Assembly: GCA_027025615.1 (NCBI GenBank)
Contig: JALVQM010000166.1
Coordinates: forward strand, 1 to 42,443
From: Desulfobacteraceae bacterium
GTDB taxonomy: Bacteria > Desulfobacterota > Desulfobacteria > Desulfobacterales > Desulfosarcinaceae
Direction: 5' to 3'
Length of the DNA stretch: 42,443 nucleotides
Positions 8,388 to 15,662 of the stretch are shown here, piece by piece; position 1 is the first letter of the stretch, and the number at the start of each line of letters is the position of its first letter. Below the pieces are notes generated by a model. It was not told where the DNA came from. It saw only the letters and a list, made by a program, of their open reading frames with translations, and searched no databases. Made by a program: the position numbers and the translations under genes.

Positions 8388-9157
8388 CCGTAACCCTCAT
8401 CCAAAGCGAACTTGTCTGGGAAGATATCGATGCTAACCTGAAGCTTTTCGATGCCAAAATAGATGCTCTCGAACAATTCGGCGACCTTATCGTTTTGCCT
8501 GAAATGTTTTCCACCGGTTTCAGCATGAACCCGGACGGTCTGGCTGAAACCATGGACGGACGGACGGTGTCATGGATAAGGGCCAAGGCTGAAGCCACGG
8601 GAGCCGACCTTGCCGGAAGCATCATGATCAGGGAAAGAGATGGATATTACAACCGCTTGGTTTGGGCAAAACCCAACGGCCGGATTAAAACATACGACAA
8701 GAAACATTTATTTCGTTACGCCGGGGAGCATGAAGTTTACCGGTCCGGGAACAAGCTTTTGACCGTTGGGCTTCATGGTTGGAAAATACGCCCCTTTATC
8801 TGTTACGATCTGCGTTTCCCACTTTGGACCCGTAACTTTGACAATGCCTACGATCTTGCTGTCTTCGTTGCCAACTGGCCCCAGCGCCGTGCTGCTCACT
8901 GGCGGGCATTGCTGATTGCCAGGGCCATCGAAAACCAGGCTTTCGTTATCGGGGTCAACCGCGTAGGCACTGATGGCAAGGGTTATTACCACAGCGGTGA
9001 CTCAGCGGTCATATCTCCCACGGGGAAAATCATCTTCACCCGGAGCCACGCACCATGTACAAAAACCTTAACCTTGAAATATACGGAAATCACCGCCTAC
9101 CGATCCGGTTTTCCGGCCTGGCAGGATGCAGACGGTAATCTGGCCAGACTGCCATAA
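8375..9157 (+). CDS. Omega-amidase, nitrilase superfamily (YafV-like)
   Basis: A 260-residue carbon-nitrogen hydrolase. The catalytic triad is visible as E43 (LPEMFSTGFS), K110 (YDKKHLF) and C143 (ICYDLRFP), with FVANWPQRR and GVNRVGTD following, as in YafV/Nit2-type enzymes that hydrolyse 2-oxoglutaramate or 2-oxosuccinamate to the diacid and ammonia. ATG 8375 gives the correct family N-terminus and overlaps the aminotransferase gene by 13 bases; a start at 8327 would add 16 residues translated from the overlapping gene. Together with its neighbour it completes the second step of glutamine-dependent transamination, used in methionine salvage. Confidence 0.87.
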   Translation: MRDLTVTLIQSELVWEDIDANLKLFDAKIDALEQFGDLIVLPEMFSTGFSMNPDGLAETMDGRTVSWIRAKAEATGADLAGSIMIRERDGYYNRLVWAKPNGRIKTYDKKHLFRYAGEHEVYRSGNKLLTVGLHGWKIRPFICYDLRFPLWTRNFDNAYDLAVFVANWPQRRAAHWRALLIARAIENQAFVIGVNRVGTDGKGYYHSGDSAVISPTGKIIFTRSHAPCTKTLTLKYTEITAYRSGFPAWQDADGNLARLP

Positions 9158-9333
9158 GCCAGCCCCTTGCATACCTTCTTCCCAGTGCTTAAATTGATGC
9201 TGATTTTAAGGCTGCCCTGCCAGGGGTTGCATCCATTCGCTCCTGTCAATTTGTTCACCGGCCATCCGGCCGCATTTGCTGATGAAACAGAAAGCCTTAA
9301 CCGGGCTTACACCAAGTAATAAAGGAGGGGCAA

Positions 9334-10473
9334 ATGCGTATCGGTATAATCTCTACCTATCCGCCAATCGAATGCGGTATTGCCACCTATACCCAGTATC
9401 TCAGCGATGCTCTGCGCAGTTTGCAAAACGAAGTATATGTAGTTTCACATTTGGGTGGCAGCGGGCCACAGGTTTTCCCTGCATTTGACTATGATGATGG
9501 AGATCTTGCGGAAAAAGCCTTCAGGGTAATGGTCCGTCTTACACCTGACGTTGTGCACATTCAGCATGAGTTCGGGCTGTTTGGTAAACACCACGGTATT
9601 GCAGTTATTCCTCTTATAATGCAGTTCAGGATGGCAGATATACCTGTCGTTACGACTTTACATACTGTTTACCGGGAAATCTCACGTGAACATCAGGTTA
9701 TAATCGAGTCGATTTGCACCAACAGCGACCGGGTTATAGTTCATGAACCATATCAGGTAAACAGCCTGCAAAAATATCTGCCTGACGGATTATCATGCAG
9801 GGTTGCCCAGATTCCCCATGGAGCCCGCCTGTTAGAACCGGTCAGCGAAGCCAAGCAAAGGCTCGGATTGCCGGGAGACAAGAAAATAATTCTTATTATC
9901 GGTTATTTCCGGCCTTCCAAAAACTTTGAACTTGTGGTTGACATATTCCCTGAAATTTTAAGTCGTTGCCCTGAAGCAGTGCTGGTTGTGGCCGGGAAGA
10001 CACGTGGTACCGAACACAAAGCATATCGCAATTTTCTTTTCGATAAAATTGCCGGGTCTGAGGCAAAGGATAAAATTTATATAATTCGCGGCCAGCTTCC
10101 CCAGAATGTCTTTGATACCATTTTATCAGCCGCCAACGTGGTTGTGCTGCCCTATAACATCTCTTCCCAAAGCGGAATCATGGCCCATTGCTTTTCTTTC
10201 GGCAAGCCAATAGTAACAAGCAGCACGGAGGCCATGCGTCAAACACTGCAAAAAACAGGTACCGGTATAATCTGTGAAAATAATCATGATTATATTGATG
10301 CGATTGCCAGAATCCTGACAGATGATCAATTGGCAAAAAATCTGTCCCGTAAAGCCCGTGAATATGTAAAGAAAGAAATATCATGGCCGCAGGTGGCACA
10401 GCGCCATGTTGAACTTTACTCCTCTGTCATGGATATTCCCAGGATTGAGTCAAATATTATCCTTGTTGATTGA
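9334..10473 (+). CDS. GT4-family glycosyltransferase
   Basis: A 379-residue GT-B retaining glycosyltransferase. The N-terminal domain starts MRIGIISTYPPIECGIATYT, a common opening of this group, and contains PDVVHIQHEFGLFG. The C-terminal domain has GYFRPSKNFEL, where the group usually has a PxKG loop, and the donor-binding region LPYNISSQSGIMAHCFSFGKP. AGGAGG lies 6 bases before the ATG. A GH130 gene follows 14 bases downstream, and this pair points to mannose-containing glycans. No membrane segment is seen, so it should work at the cytoplasmic face. The donor sugar cannot be stated. Confidence 0.82.
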   Translation: MRIGIISTYPPIECGIATYTQYLSDALRSLQNEVYVVSHLGGSGPQVFPAFDYDDGDLAEKAFRVMVRLTPDVVHIQHEFGLFGKHHGIAVIPLIMQFRMADIPVVTTLHTVYREISREHQVIIESICTNSDRVIVHEPYQVNSLQKYLPDGLSCRVAQIPHGARLLEPVSEAKQRLGLPGDKKIILIIGYFRPSKNFELVVDIFPEILSRCPEAVLVVAGKTRGTEHKAYRNFLFDKIAGSEAKDKIYIIRGQLPQNVFDTILSAANVVVLPYNISSQSGIMAHCFSFGKPIVTSSTEAMRQTLQKTGTGIICENNHDYIDAIARILTDDQLAKNLSRKAREYVKKEISWPQVAQRHVELYSSVMDIPRIESNIILVD

Positions 10474-10487
10474 AAGGAGTACATGGT

Positions 10488-11423
10488 ATGCGATATAATT
10501 TTTTCCCCTTTAAACGCCGGGATGACAACCCTATCCTGACCAAGGATGACATACCCTATTCCTGTAATACAGTTTTCAATGCTGCTGCTTGCAAAGTACA
10601 GGGGCAGTATATTCTTGTCCTGAGAATCGAAAATCAAACCGGTATTAGCCATTTAACATTGGCCCGGTCAGAGGATGGTTATAATTTTGCTATTGACCAG
10701 CATCCCTGGGTTACCCCTTCTGCCGATCCGCAATTCGAACCGTACGAACGTTATGGAATAGAAGATCCACGGGTAACATTTCTGGAAGGGGAATACTACA
10801 TTACCTATACGGCTTTCGGTCCGTTCGGCCCACGGGTAGGAATTGCAAAAACAAGTGACTTTATCTCTTTTGAACGTATAAGCCTGGCAACCGAGGTTGA
10901 CAACAAGGATGCGGTCCTGTTTCCTGAAAAAATAGGAAACTCTTACGTAATGCTGGATCGTCCGGCAGGACTTGGAAAAAGACAAGGCTCTATTTGGATC
11001 ACCTATTCTCCAGACCTGATCCATTGGGGAAAAGCCCGGGCAATCCTGGCCCCGGAACCCGGATGGGCCAACTCAAGACTAGGCGCCTGTACGCCTCCTA
11101 TTAAAACCGATAAAGGATGGCTGACCCTTTACCATGGCGTCAGGGAAACTGCTGGAGGCAAGTTGTACCGCATCGGGGCCCTGTTGCTTGATCTTGAACA
11201 ACCGGAAATCGTTATCGGTTATTCTCCTCACTTCATCTTCGGTCCTGAAGAAATGTATGAAAGAATTGGAGACGTGCCTAATGTAATTTTCCCTTGCGGT
11301 TTGATCTGCGAAAACGACGGTACAATAAAAATGTACTACGGTGCAGCCGACACGTGTATTGCTTTGGCCGAAGCAAAACTTGAAGATCTTTTAAAAATCT
11401 GTCTGGAAAATCGCAGGGGCTAA
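10488..11423 (+). CDS. GH130-family glycoside phosphorylase/hydrolase (mannoside-type)
   Basis: A 311-residue five-bladed beta-propeller protein. The motifs GIEDPRVT, DNKDAVLFPEK, a W/TYSPDLIHW segment, CTPPIKTDKGWLTLYHGV and MYYGAADTCIALA are those of GH130, which phosphorolyses beta-1,4- or beta-1,2-mannosides. The IEDPR segment holds the catalytic aspartate. There is no signal peptide, so it acts inside the cell. ATG 10488 has AGGAG 8 bases upstream; a TTG at 10470 is in frame but lies inside the previous gene. With the GT4 gene it may make and recycle a mannose-containing oligosaccharide, which is inference. Confidence 0.85.
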   Translation: MRYNFFPFKRRDDNPILTKDDIPYSCNTVFNAAACKVQGQYILVLRIENQTGISHLTLARSEDGYNFAIDQHPWVTPSADPQFEPYERYGIEDPRVTFLEGEYYITYTAFGPFGPRVGIAKTSDFISFERISLATEVDNKDAVLFPEKIGNSYVMLDRPAGLGKRQGSIWITYSPDLIHWGKARAILAPEPGWANSRLGACTPPIKTDKGWLTLYHGVRETAGGKLYRIGALLLDLEQPEIVIGYSPHFIFGPEEMYERIGDVPNVIFPCGLICENDGTIKMYYGAADTCIALAEAKLEDLLKICLENRRG

Positions 11424-12138
11424 ATACAATAGAACATGCTGTTTAAAAACATCCGGACGCAGGCAAAGCAAGGTAAAGTCAAACGAAGATGCTGTTTTCA
11501 TGCAACAAATGAGCGTTTTGAGAAGGATTATAACACCGTATGAGCAGGCGCAATAGTTTTTCAACAGGCTCTTACTGGCAACCAACCGTTTTTATTATTT
11601 TTTCTCAAGCAAAGTTGTAATGGGGGCATCAAACTGCGATATTCATCACGATTTCCACATATGCATACTTTTCTACCGGGGGTTGAGTAGAATCATTCTT
11701 TTTGACAATTGCCCCCCTAATAGATATATTTAGTTTAACTGCTGGCAATACCATTTTAACCAGCCCTCAGCCTCCAATTGAGACCTGAAATGCAGACTGG
11801 TCGTGCCTGCTTCAAACCCGTAATACTTAACAGGTTATTTAAAAAAGCAGCGAGCGGAGCTGAAACAAGACAAAAGAAGGTGAACAATAGACTCTATCCG
11901 GAAAATGATAATTATAACCAAGTTTTATCACAGCAATAAGCCTTATACGGCAGTTCTTTAGCAAAACCTCAAGTTATTACAGGTTTTGGACAAAAGCTTC
12001 AGCTCACAAATAAGTCTCAGCTTTTTGAACTTAACGCACATCCAGTCACCGATATTTTCATCTACTTCTGTTACGAAATCTGAAAATTCCCTGCTCTGAA
12101 AAGTTAAACGCCAGTCAGGCCGTAGAAAGGAGGACACT
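11424..12138. other. Intergenic region of 715 bases, with a possible dispersed repeat at 11430-11575
   Basis: No convincing gene or RNA was found. The part up to about 11575 ends in TTTTTCAACAGGCTC, whose complement GAGCCTGTTGAAAAA resembles the ends of insertion-derived intergenic repeats. A 64-codon minus-strand frame through it looks spurious. The rest is AT-rich, without strong hairpins. The regulatory sequence of the universal stress protein gene must lie in the right-hand part. Confidence 0.35.
11948..11963 (+). promoter_or_regulatory. Weak sigma-54 promoter candidate upstream of the universal stress protein
   Basis: GGCA at 11949-11952 and AGCA at 11960-11963 place GG and GC exactly 10 bases apart, as at -24/-12 of sigma-54 promoters, but the flanking consensus is only partly matched. 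It lies about 175 bases before ATG 12139. Confidence 0.22.
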
Positions 12139-12564
12139 ATGGATAAAAATTCATTGCTGGTCCCTGTGGATGGATCGACCCATTCCATGAAGGCTGTCGA
12201 ATATGCAATCGACCTGGCCCGTATTCTTAAAAAACGAATAATTTTGCTCTATTGTCACAAGCCTTTTCCGGCGCTTCTGGGCGAACCATACTACCAAAAA
12301 GTCGTCAACAAAATCCTGGAATATTCCGAAGAAATGATGCAACCATATTGCGACAAACTTGAACAAAACGGAATCGATTTCATCACTCGTATACTGGAGG
12401 GCAATCCCGGCGAAAGGATCAGCGAAGTGGCCCAGCATGAAGACTGTGAGATGATAATAATGGGCAGCAGGGGACTTAGCGAATTAAAAGGCCTTATCCT
12501 GGGATCAGTAACCCATCGTGTACTTCATTCAGCCCATTGCCCCGTACTCGTTTTGAAAAATTGA
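12139..12564 (+). CDS. Universal stress protein (UspA family)
   Basis: A 141-residue single Usp domain. LLVPVDGSTHSMKAVEYA opens the fold, and the ATP-binding signature appears as GSRGLSELKGLILGS, then VLHSAHCPVLVL at the C-terminus, so it belongs to the nucleotide-binding subgroup. AGGAGG is positioned 5 bases before ATG 12139. It is a single-gene unit: upstream lies a long non-coding stretch, and downstream lies a terminator shared with the convergent operon. A role in starvation or stress survival is the family expectation; no partner is evident. Confidence 0.9.
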   Translation: MDKNSLLVPVDGSTHSMKAVEYAIDLARILKKRIILLYCHKPFPALLGEPYYQKVVNKILEYSEEMMQPYCDKLEQNGIDFITRILEGNPGERISEVAQHEDCEMIIMGSRGLSELKGLILGSVTHRVLHSAHCPVLVLKN

Positions 12565-12603
12565 AAATAAAAAAGCCACCCCTCAATGTCTGCGAGGGGT
12601 GGC
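12565..12603 (-). terminator. Rho-independent terminator of the iorA-to-12640 operon
   Basis: A perfect 10-base stem (GCCACCCCTC at 12575-12584 with GAGGGGTGGC at 12594-12603) and a 9-base loop. On the minus strand it is followed by TTTTTTATTTTC, so it ends the minus-strand operon. It may also stop transcription from the convergent universal stress protein gene. Confidence 0.88.
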
Positions 12604-12639
12604 GCTATTGTCTGGATTCATCAGCCAACAGGATGTCAA

Positions 12640-13620
12640 TTACCTTCCACAACCGCCGCCACCGGAACCGCCTCCAGAGCCACCACCTTCTCCGCCACCG
12701 GGACCGCCTCCTTCTCCACCATGGCCCCCCATGGCACCCTGGTCTCCCATACCGCCGTGGTCACCCGAGACACTACCATGTCCCTGGCTGCTGTCACCAT
12801 AGCCGCCCATGAAACCCTGGTGCGTTTCTCCCATTGTGTTATGTTCTCCCATGGTTGTATGTCCCATGTTTTCAGGCGACATGCCTGAATGTAAAGCATT
12901 GGCATATCTGGAAGCAAGGTTGTCGGGTTCCATGGAGGAATGTGAACACTGCTCAGAGAACGACGCACGCATACTGTGCATTTGCTGCGACATATAGCCC
13001 GCCTCCAGAGCTTTAGAAACCACATCGGCTGCATGGGCCGAGCTGACACCGTGACGCGCCATGTCCCTTGCGGTCATAACTGCTTCCATTGCAAGGGAAT
13101 GCATCTGCGATGGTTGAGTATCATTTGTCTTGCTTTCCAGGTGCCCCATGATCTTGGCTGCATCCTGCTGGCTCATTCCAGCACTCAGACAGGCTGCTAT
13201 AGCCATTCCCAAACGGCTTTGTTCACTTTGGTTTTTCGAAAGTCGTGACGCCTGCTGAAAGGCAAAGGAATAGCGTGACTGCACCTGATGCATGGCAGCC
13301 ACTATCTTTTCAGGCTGGGCATGCTTAGCCATACCTTCAAATGCTTTACTGATGACAGGTTCAGGTGGCAAACCTTGCCGGCATGCGCTTATAACAACGT
13401 TTTGGGCCTTGACAATATCCTGATCATTGAAACGGGCACGAATCATGGACCTGGTCATTTCTACCGCTTTAGCCAATGGCACCCCGGCCTTGGCCATTGC
13501 CTGGGTATTGGTTTGCAGTTTAACTGACCATTGTCCGGGAATCTCGGAACCTGATTCAGTCGCATTAACCGGATTTACAATTAGCAACATCAGTAAAATT
13601 GGTAGTAAAATTTTCTTCAT
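12640..13620 (-). CDS. Exported helical protein with Gly/His/Met-rich C-terminal tail
   Basis: A 326-residue protein not assigned to a family. It has a clear signal peptide (MKKILLPILLMLLIVNPVNA, cleavage after residue 20). Residues ~30-240 are helical with recurring units of the type AMAKAGVPLAKAVEMTRSMI, SACRQGLPPEPVISKAFEGM and AAKIMGHLESK, suggesting a degenerate helical repeat. From about 240 the sequence is rich in Met, His and Gly, and the last ~40 residues are nearly all Gly with a single penultimate-region Cys (GGGGCGR). The Met/His clusters could bind metal such as copper. GGAGG lies 7 bases before the ATG. It is the last gene of the operon with the sigma/anti-sigma pair and is a likely effector. 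Confidence 0.7.
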   Translation of the reverse strand: MKKILLPILLMLLIVNPVNATESGSEIPGQWSVKLQTNTQAMAKAGVPLAKAVEMTRSMIRARFNDQDIVKAQNVVISACRQGLPPEPVISKAFEGMAKHAQPEKIVAAMHQVQSRYSFAFQQASRLSKNQSEQSRLGMAIAACLSAGMSQQDAAKIMGHLESKTNDTQPSQMHSLAMEAVMTARDMARHGVSSAHAADVVSKALEAGYMSQQMHSMRASFSEQCSHSSMEPDNLASRYANALHSGMSPENMGHTTMGEHNTMGETHQGFMGGYGDSSQGHGSVSGDHGGMGDQGAMGGHGGEGGGPGGGEGGGSGGGSGGGGCGR

Positions 13621-13684
13621 TTTTCTCCTCCGTTGTTTCCAGGTTTAACACTGAAAACGTACGGCCGGCGAAAAGGTTACAGTT

Positions 13685-14005
13685 TCAGGGCACAAAAATA
13701 CAGTTTTTCCCTCCAAAATCATCTGTCTCCGCCAGCTGACAATCAGGAACATATATCTTCCCATCAACAATGTAAAAATAAGTAAACTCTTTTTCAGCCG
13801 ACACCTCTACTACCCAGGTTGAAGAGCCACTTTGCCGTGCCTTGCGAAGTTTAAAGCTATCCAAAGAAGCAGCCAGCTGCACGTCCCGGGCATCCGGGAT
13901 CTGCAGGAAAAGCTTTACAGAGCGATTTTCTTTCTGGATATAATGCACCGGTGTACAACCAAGAATGAATATGGCCGCAAACAGCATGCAAACAATTTTA
14001 TTCAT
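13685..14005 (-). CDS. Small lipoprotein with a degenerate glycogen-binding (AMPK1-CBM-like) domain
   Basis: A 106-residue protein with a lipoprotein signal ending in the lipobox ILGC (Cys17). The rest is one beta-sandwich resembling the C-terminal domain of the upstream anti-sigma-like protein: FTYFYIVDGKIYVPD and ETDDFGGKNCIFV match YNYVIENKRLIPD and ELDDFGGQNSIIEV there. The tryptophan in the sugar-binding GSFTNW of the paralogous domain is replaced (ASLDSF), so glycan binding may be lost. ATG 14005 overlaps the upstream stop by 4 bases, with AGAGGGA before it. It probably sits on the outer or inner membrane and is co-translated with its regulator. Confidence 0.75.
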   Translation of the reverse strand: MNKIVCMLFAAIFILGCTPVHYIQKENRSVKLFLQIPDARDVQLAASLDSFKLRKARQSGSSTWVVEVSAEKEFTYFYIVDGKIYVPDCQLAETDDFGGKNCIFVP

Positions 14006-14565
14006 ACATCCCTCTTGACTTCTATAATTGAATTCTGCCCCCCGAAATCGTCCAGCTCTCGAGTTGTAATTGTAGGATCGGGAATCAGGCGCTTATTTTC
14101 AATAACGTAATTATAGCGGTGCTCCCCCACAGGCAATTTCAAATTCAGCACCCAATAGCCGGATGAATCGACCTTTTGCATGGGTACGGGCCGCCAGTTC
14201 GTAAAACTACCCACTATGGAGGCGCTGTTGACACCCGGCAGGTAGACAACAAAACGGTGCGGCATTCCTGAAGAAGCCATCTTTACCGGGGCATGCATTC
14301 CAGGATAAATGAAAAGCAGGGCCACAACCAGCATGGCAGCCACCGCAACAGGTTGCAACCATCGCCAGCGGAAAACCCTGTGACGGGGAAGCTGGATGTC
14401 AGGAATACTTTTAACCATTTCCCCCCTGAGCAACTTCTCTTGTTTGAGCAAAACAATAGTCTGGCGTTTGAATTCATTATCGTCAGCAACCTGCTCTACA
14501 AATTGAATCTTTGTATCAAGATCCAATTCATCATCAATAAACATGCTGATCAGATAACCTTTCAT
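14002..14565 (-). CDS. Single-pass membrane anti-sigma-like protein with C-terminal AMPK1-CBM/early-set domain
   Basis: 187 residues: a helical cytoplasmic part with acidic opening (residues 1-60), one membrane segment at ~69-88, then a glycogen-binding-type immunoglobulin fold (~101-185) with GSFTNW, GYWVLNLKLPVGEHRYNYVIEN and DDFGGQNSIIEV. The topology (cytoplasmic N-terminus, one membrane helix, outside sensor) and its position 4 bases overlapping the ECF sigma gene are those of an anti-sigma factor. The zinc-binding HxxxCxxC motif of many anti-sigma factors is absent, so the assignment rests on topology and context. The outside domain may sense a glycan or interact with the related lipoprotein next door. 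Confidence 0.7.
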   Translation of the reverse strand: MKGYLISMFIDDELDLDTKIQFVEQVADDNEFKRQTIVLLKQEKLLRGEMVKSIPDIQLPRHRVFRWRWLQPVAVAAMLVVALLFIYPGMHAPVKMASSGMPHRFVVYLPGVNSASIVGSFTNWRPVPMQKVDSSGYWVLNLKLPVGEHRYNYVIENKRLIPDPTITTRELDDFGGQNSIIEVKRDV

Positions 14566-15065
14566 AACCTGTCCTCTTCCAGATATTTTCTTAATCTTAA
14601 GCGGGCACGATGCACTTTGACTTTTACGTTTGCCTCGCTGATACCCAAAAGAATGGCAATCTGCCTGTAAGACATTGCCCCTTCTGCCACAAGGGCCAGG
14701 ATTTCCCTCTGCGGATGATCAAGCTTTTGCATAGCTGCCAGAACAATTCGATATTGTTCCCTGACCATCAGGTGGTGTTCATGGTTGGTATTGGCCGGCA
14801 CTTCTTGTTCCGGCAACGATACCTGCCTGGACTTGCGACGAAAATGATCCGACATCAAATTACGTGCAATCCTGAACAGCAGGGATTCATTGGGTTCATC
14901 ATCTCCGTATCGCTCCAGGTACCGAGTAAAACTTTCCTGCATCAAATCCGCAGATAAATAATAATCACCGGTAACCTTCAACAGGTAACCGAAAAGTTTG
15001 CGTTTACAACCATTATAGAATGACTTGTAACAGTTCACGCTATCAATAACGTTCCAGGTTGCCAA
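14562..15065 (-). CDS. ECF-type RNA polymerase sigma factor
   Basis: A 167-residue sigma factor. Region 2 is seen around residues 25-75 (SADLMQESFTRYLERYG, SLLFRIARNLMSDHFRRKSR), and region 4 around 110-160 (LDHPQREILALVAEGAMSYRQIAILLGISEANVKVKVHRARLRLRK). The start is TTG at 15065, the only start after the in-frame stop; AAGGTG lies 7 bases upstream inside the end of iorB, and only three bases separate the genes, so translation is coupled. It should direct polymerase to its own regulon, held back by the downstream membrane protein. Coupling to iorAB is unusual. Confidence 0.87.
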   Translation of the reverse strand: MATWNVIDSVNCYKSFYNGCKRKLFGYLLKVTGDYYLSADLMQESFTRYLERYGDDEPNESLLFRIARNLMSDHFRRKSRQVSLPEQEVPANTNHEHHLMVREQYRIVLAAMQKLDHPQREILALVAEGAMSYRQIAILLGISEANVKVKVHRARLRLRKYLEEDRL

Positions 15066-15068
15066 AAG

Positions 15069-15662
15069 TTACACCTTTATTTCATTTTGGACATTTTTAA
15101 ACAGGTGCAAGTTGGCCTCCAGGCCGGCTCCTGCCATCAGGTCTGCCATGGCCTGCTGGTAATGGATTGACTCAACTCCTCGGACAAGGTTGTATTTATT
15201 GATCAAGCCCAGGACAGCTACATTCTGCATACGGGCATCTTGCAACTCAGGTCTATGTACCCTAATCACCCTGGCGTTGAGCGTTCGTCCCAGATCATCG
15301 ATTTGCCGGTTTTTAACAGTTTTCGCCTTGCCAAGTCGTACGTCGAGAGGTTGCCACACAGCGTCATAGTAAATAAGAGTTCCCTTTTCGCGCAACATTT
15401 CTGCCATGGCCCGCAAAGCCTCATGCCTCTCCAAGGCGATGACCAAATCTGCACAACCGCTTTGAATAAGCGGAGAATAAACAGCTTCGCCAATTCTTAT
15501 TTGAGAAACCACAATTCCACCCCTCTGGGCCAGCCCATGGGTATCGACTGCCTTGACCATGAAGCCGGCATGATCAACAGCCCGTAATAAAATTTCACTC
15601 AGCATGCCGATACCCTGACCTCCAACACCGGTTAAAAATATATTAAAGACTGAAGCCATCAT
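15069..15662 (-). CDS. iorB: Indolepyruvate:ferredoxin oxidoreductase, beta subunit
   Basis: A 197-residue subunit of the 2-oxoacid:acceptor oxidoreductase gamma/beta type: FLTGVGGQGIGMLSEIL at the N-terminus, DTHGLAQRGGIVVSQIRIG, and ALERHEALR are the family signatures. With IorA it oxidatively decarboxylates aryl pyruvates from aromatic amino acids to aryl-acetyl-CoA, reducing ferredoxin, in the cytoplasm. ATG 15662 overlaps the iorA stop by 4 bases (ATGA), with AAGGAG before it. The sigma factor gene follows after three bases. Confidence 0.9.
   Translation of the reverse strand: MMASVFNIFLTGVGGQGIGMLSEILLRAVDHAGFMVKAVDTHGLAQRGGIVVSQIRIGEAVYSPLIQSGCADLVIALERHEALRAMAEMLREKGTLIYYDAVWQPLDVRLGKAKTVKNRQIDDLGRTLNARVIRVHRPELQDARMQNVAVLGLINKYNLVRGVESIHYQQAMADLMAGAGLEANLHLFKNVQNEIKV

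Noticed and set aside
9158..9333. Terminator or tRNA between the amidase and GT4 genes
   Set aside because: Only a short CCGGCC-type repeat and no cloverleaf or T-tract; nothing supportable.
11391..11585. 64-codon minus-strand frame over the GH130 3' end
   Set aside because: No ribosome site or recognisable domain; it overlaps a well supported gene, so it is treated as part of a possible repeat.
12599..12888. Several plus-strand frames rich in Pro, His and Thr
   Set aside because: They are shadows of the Gly/His/Met-rich coding sequence on the minus strand; repetitive codons leave all frames open.
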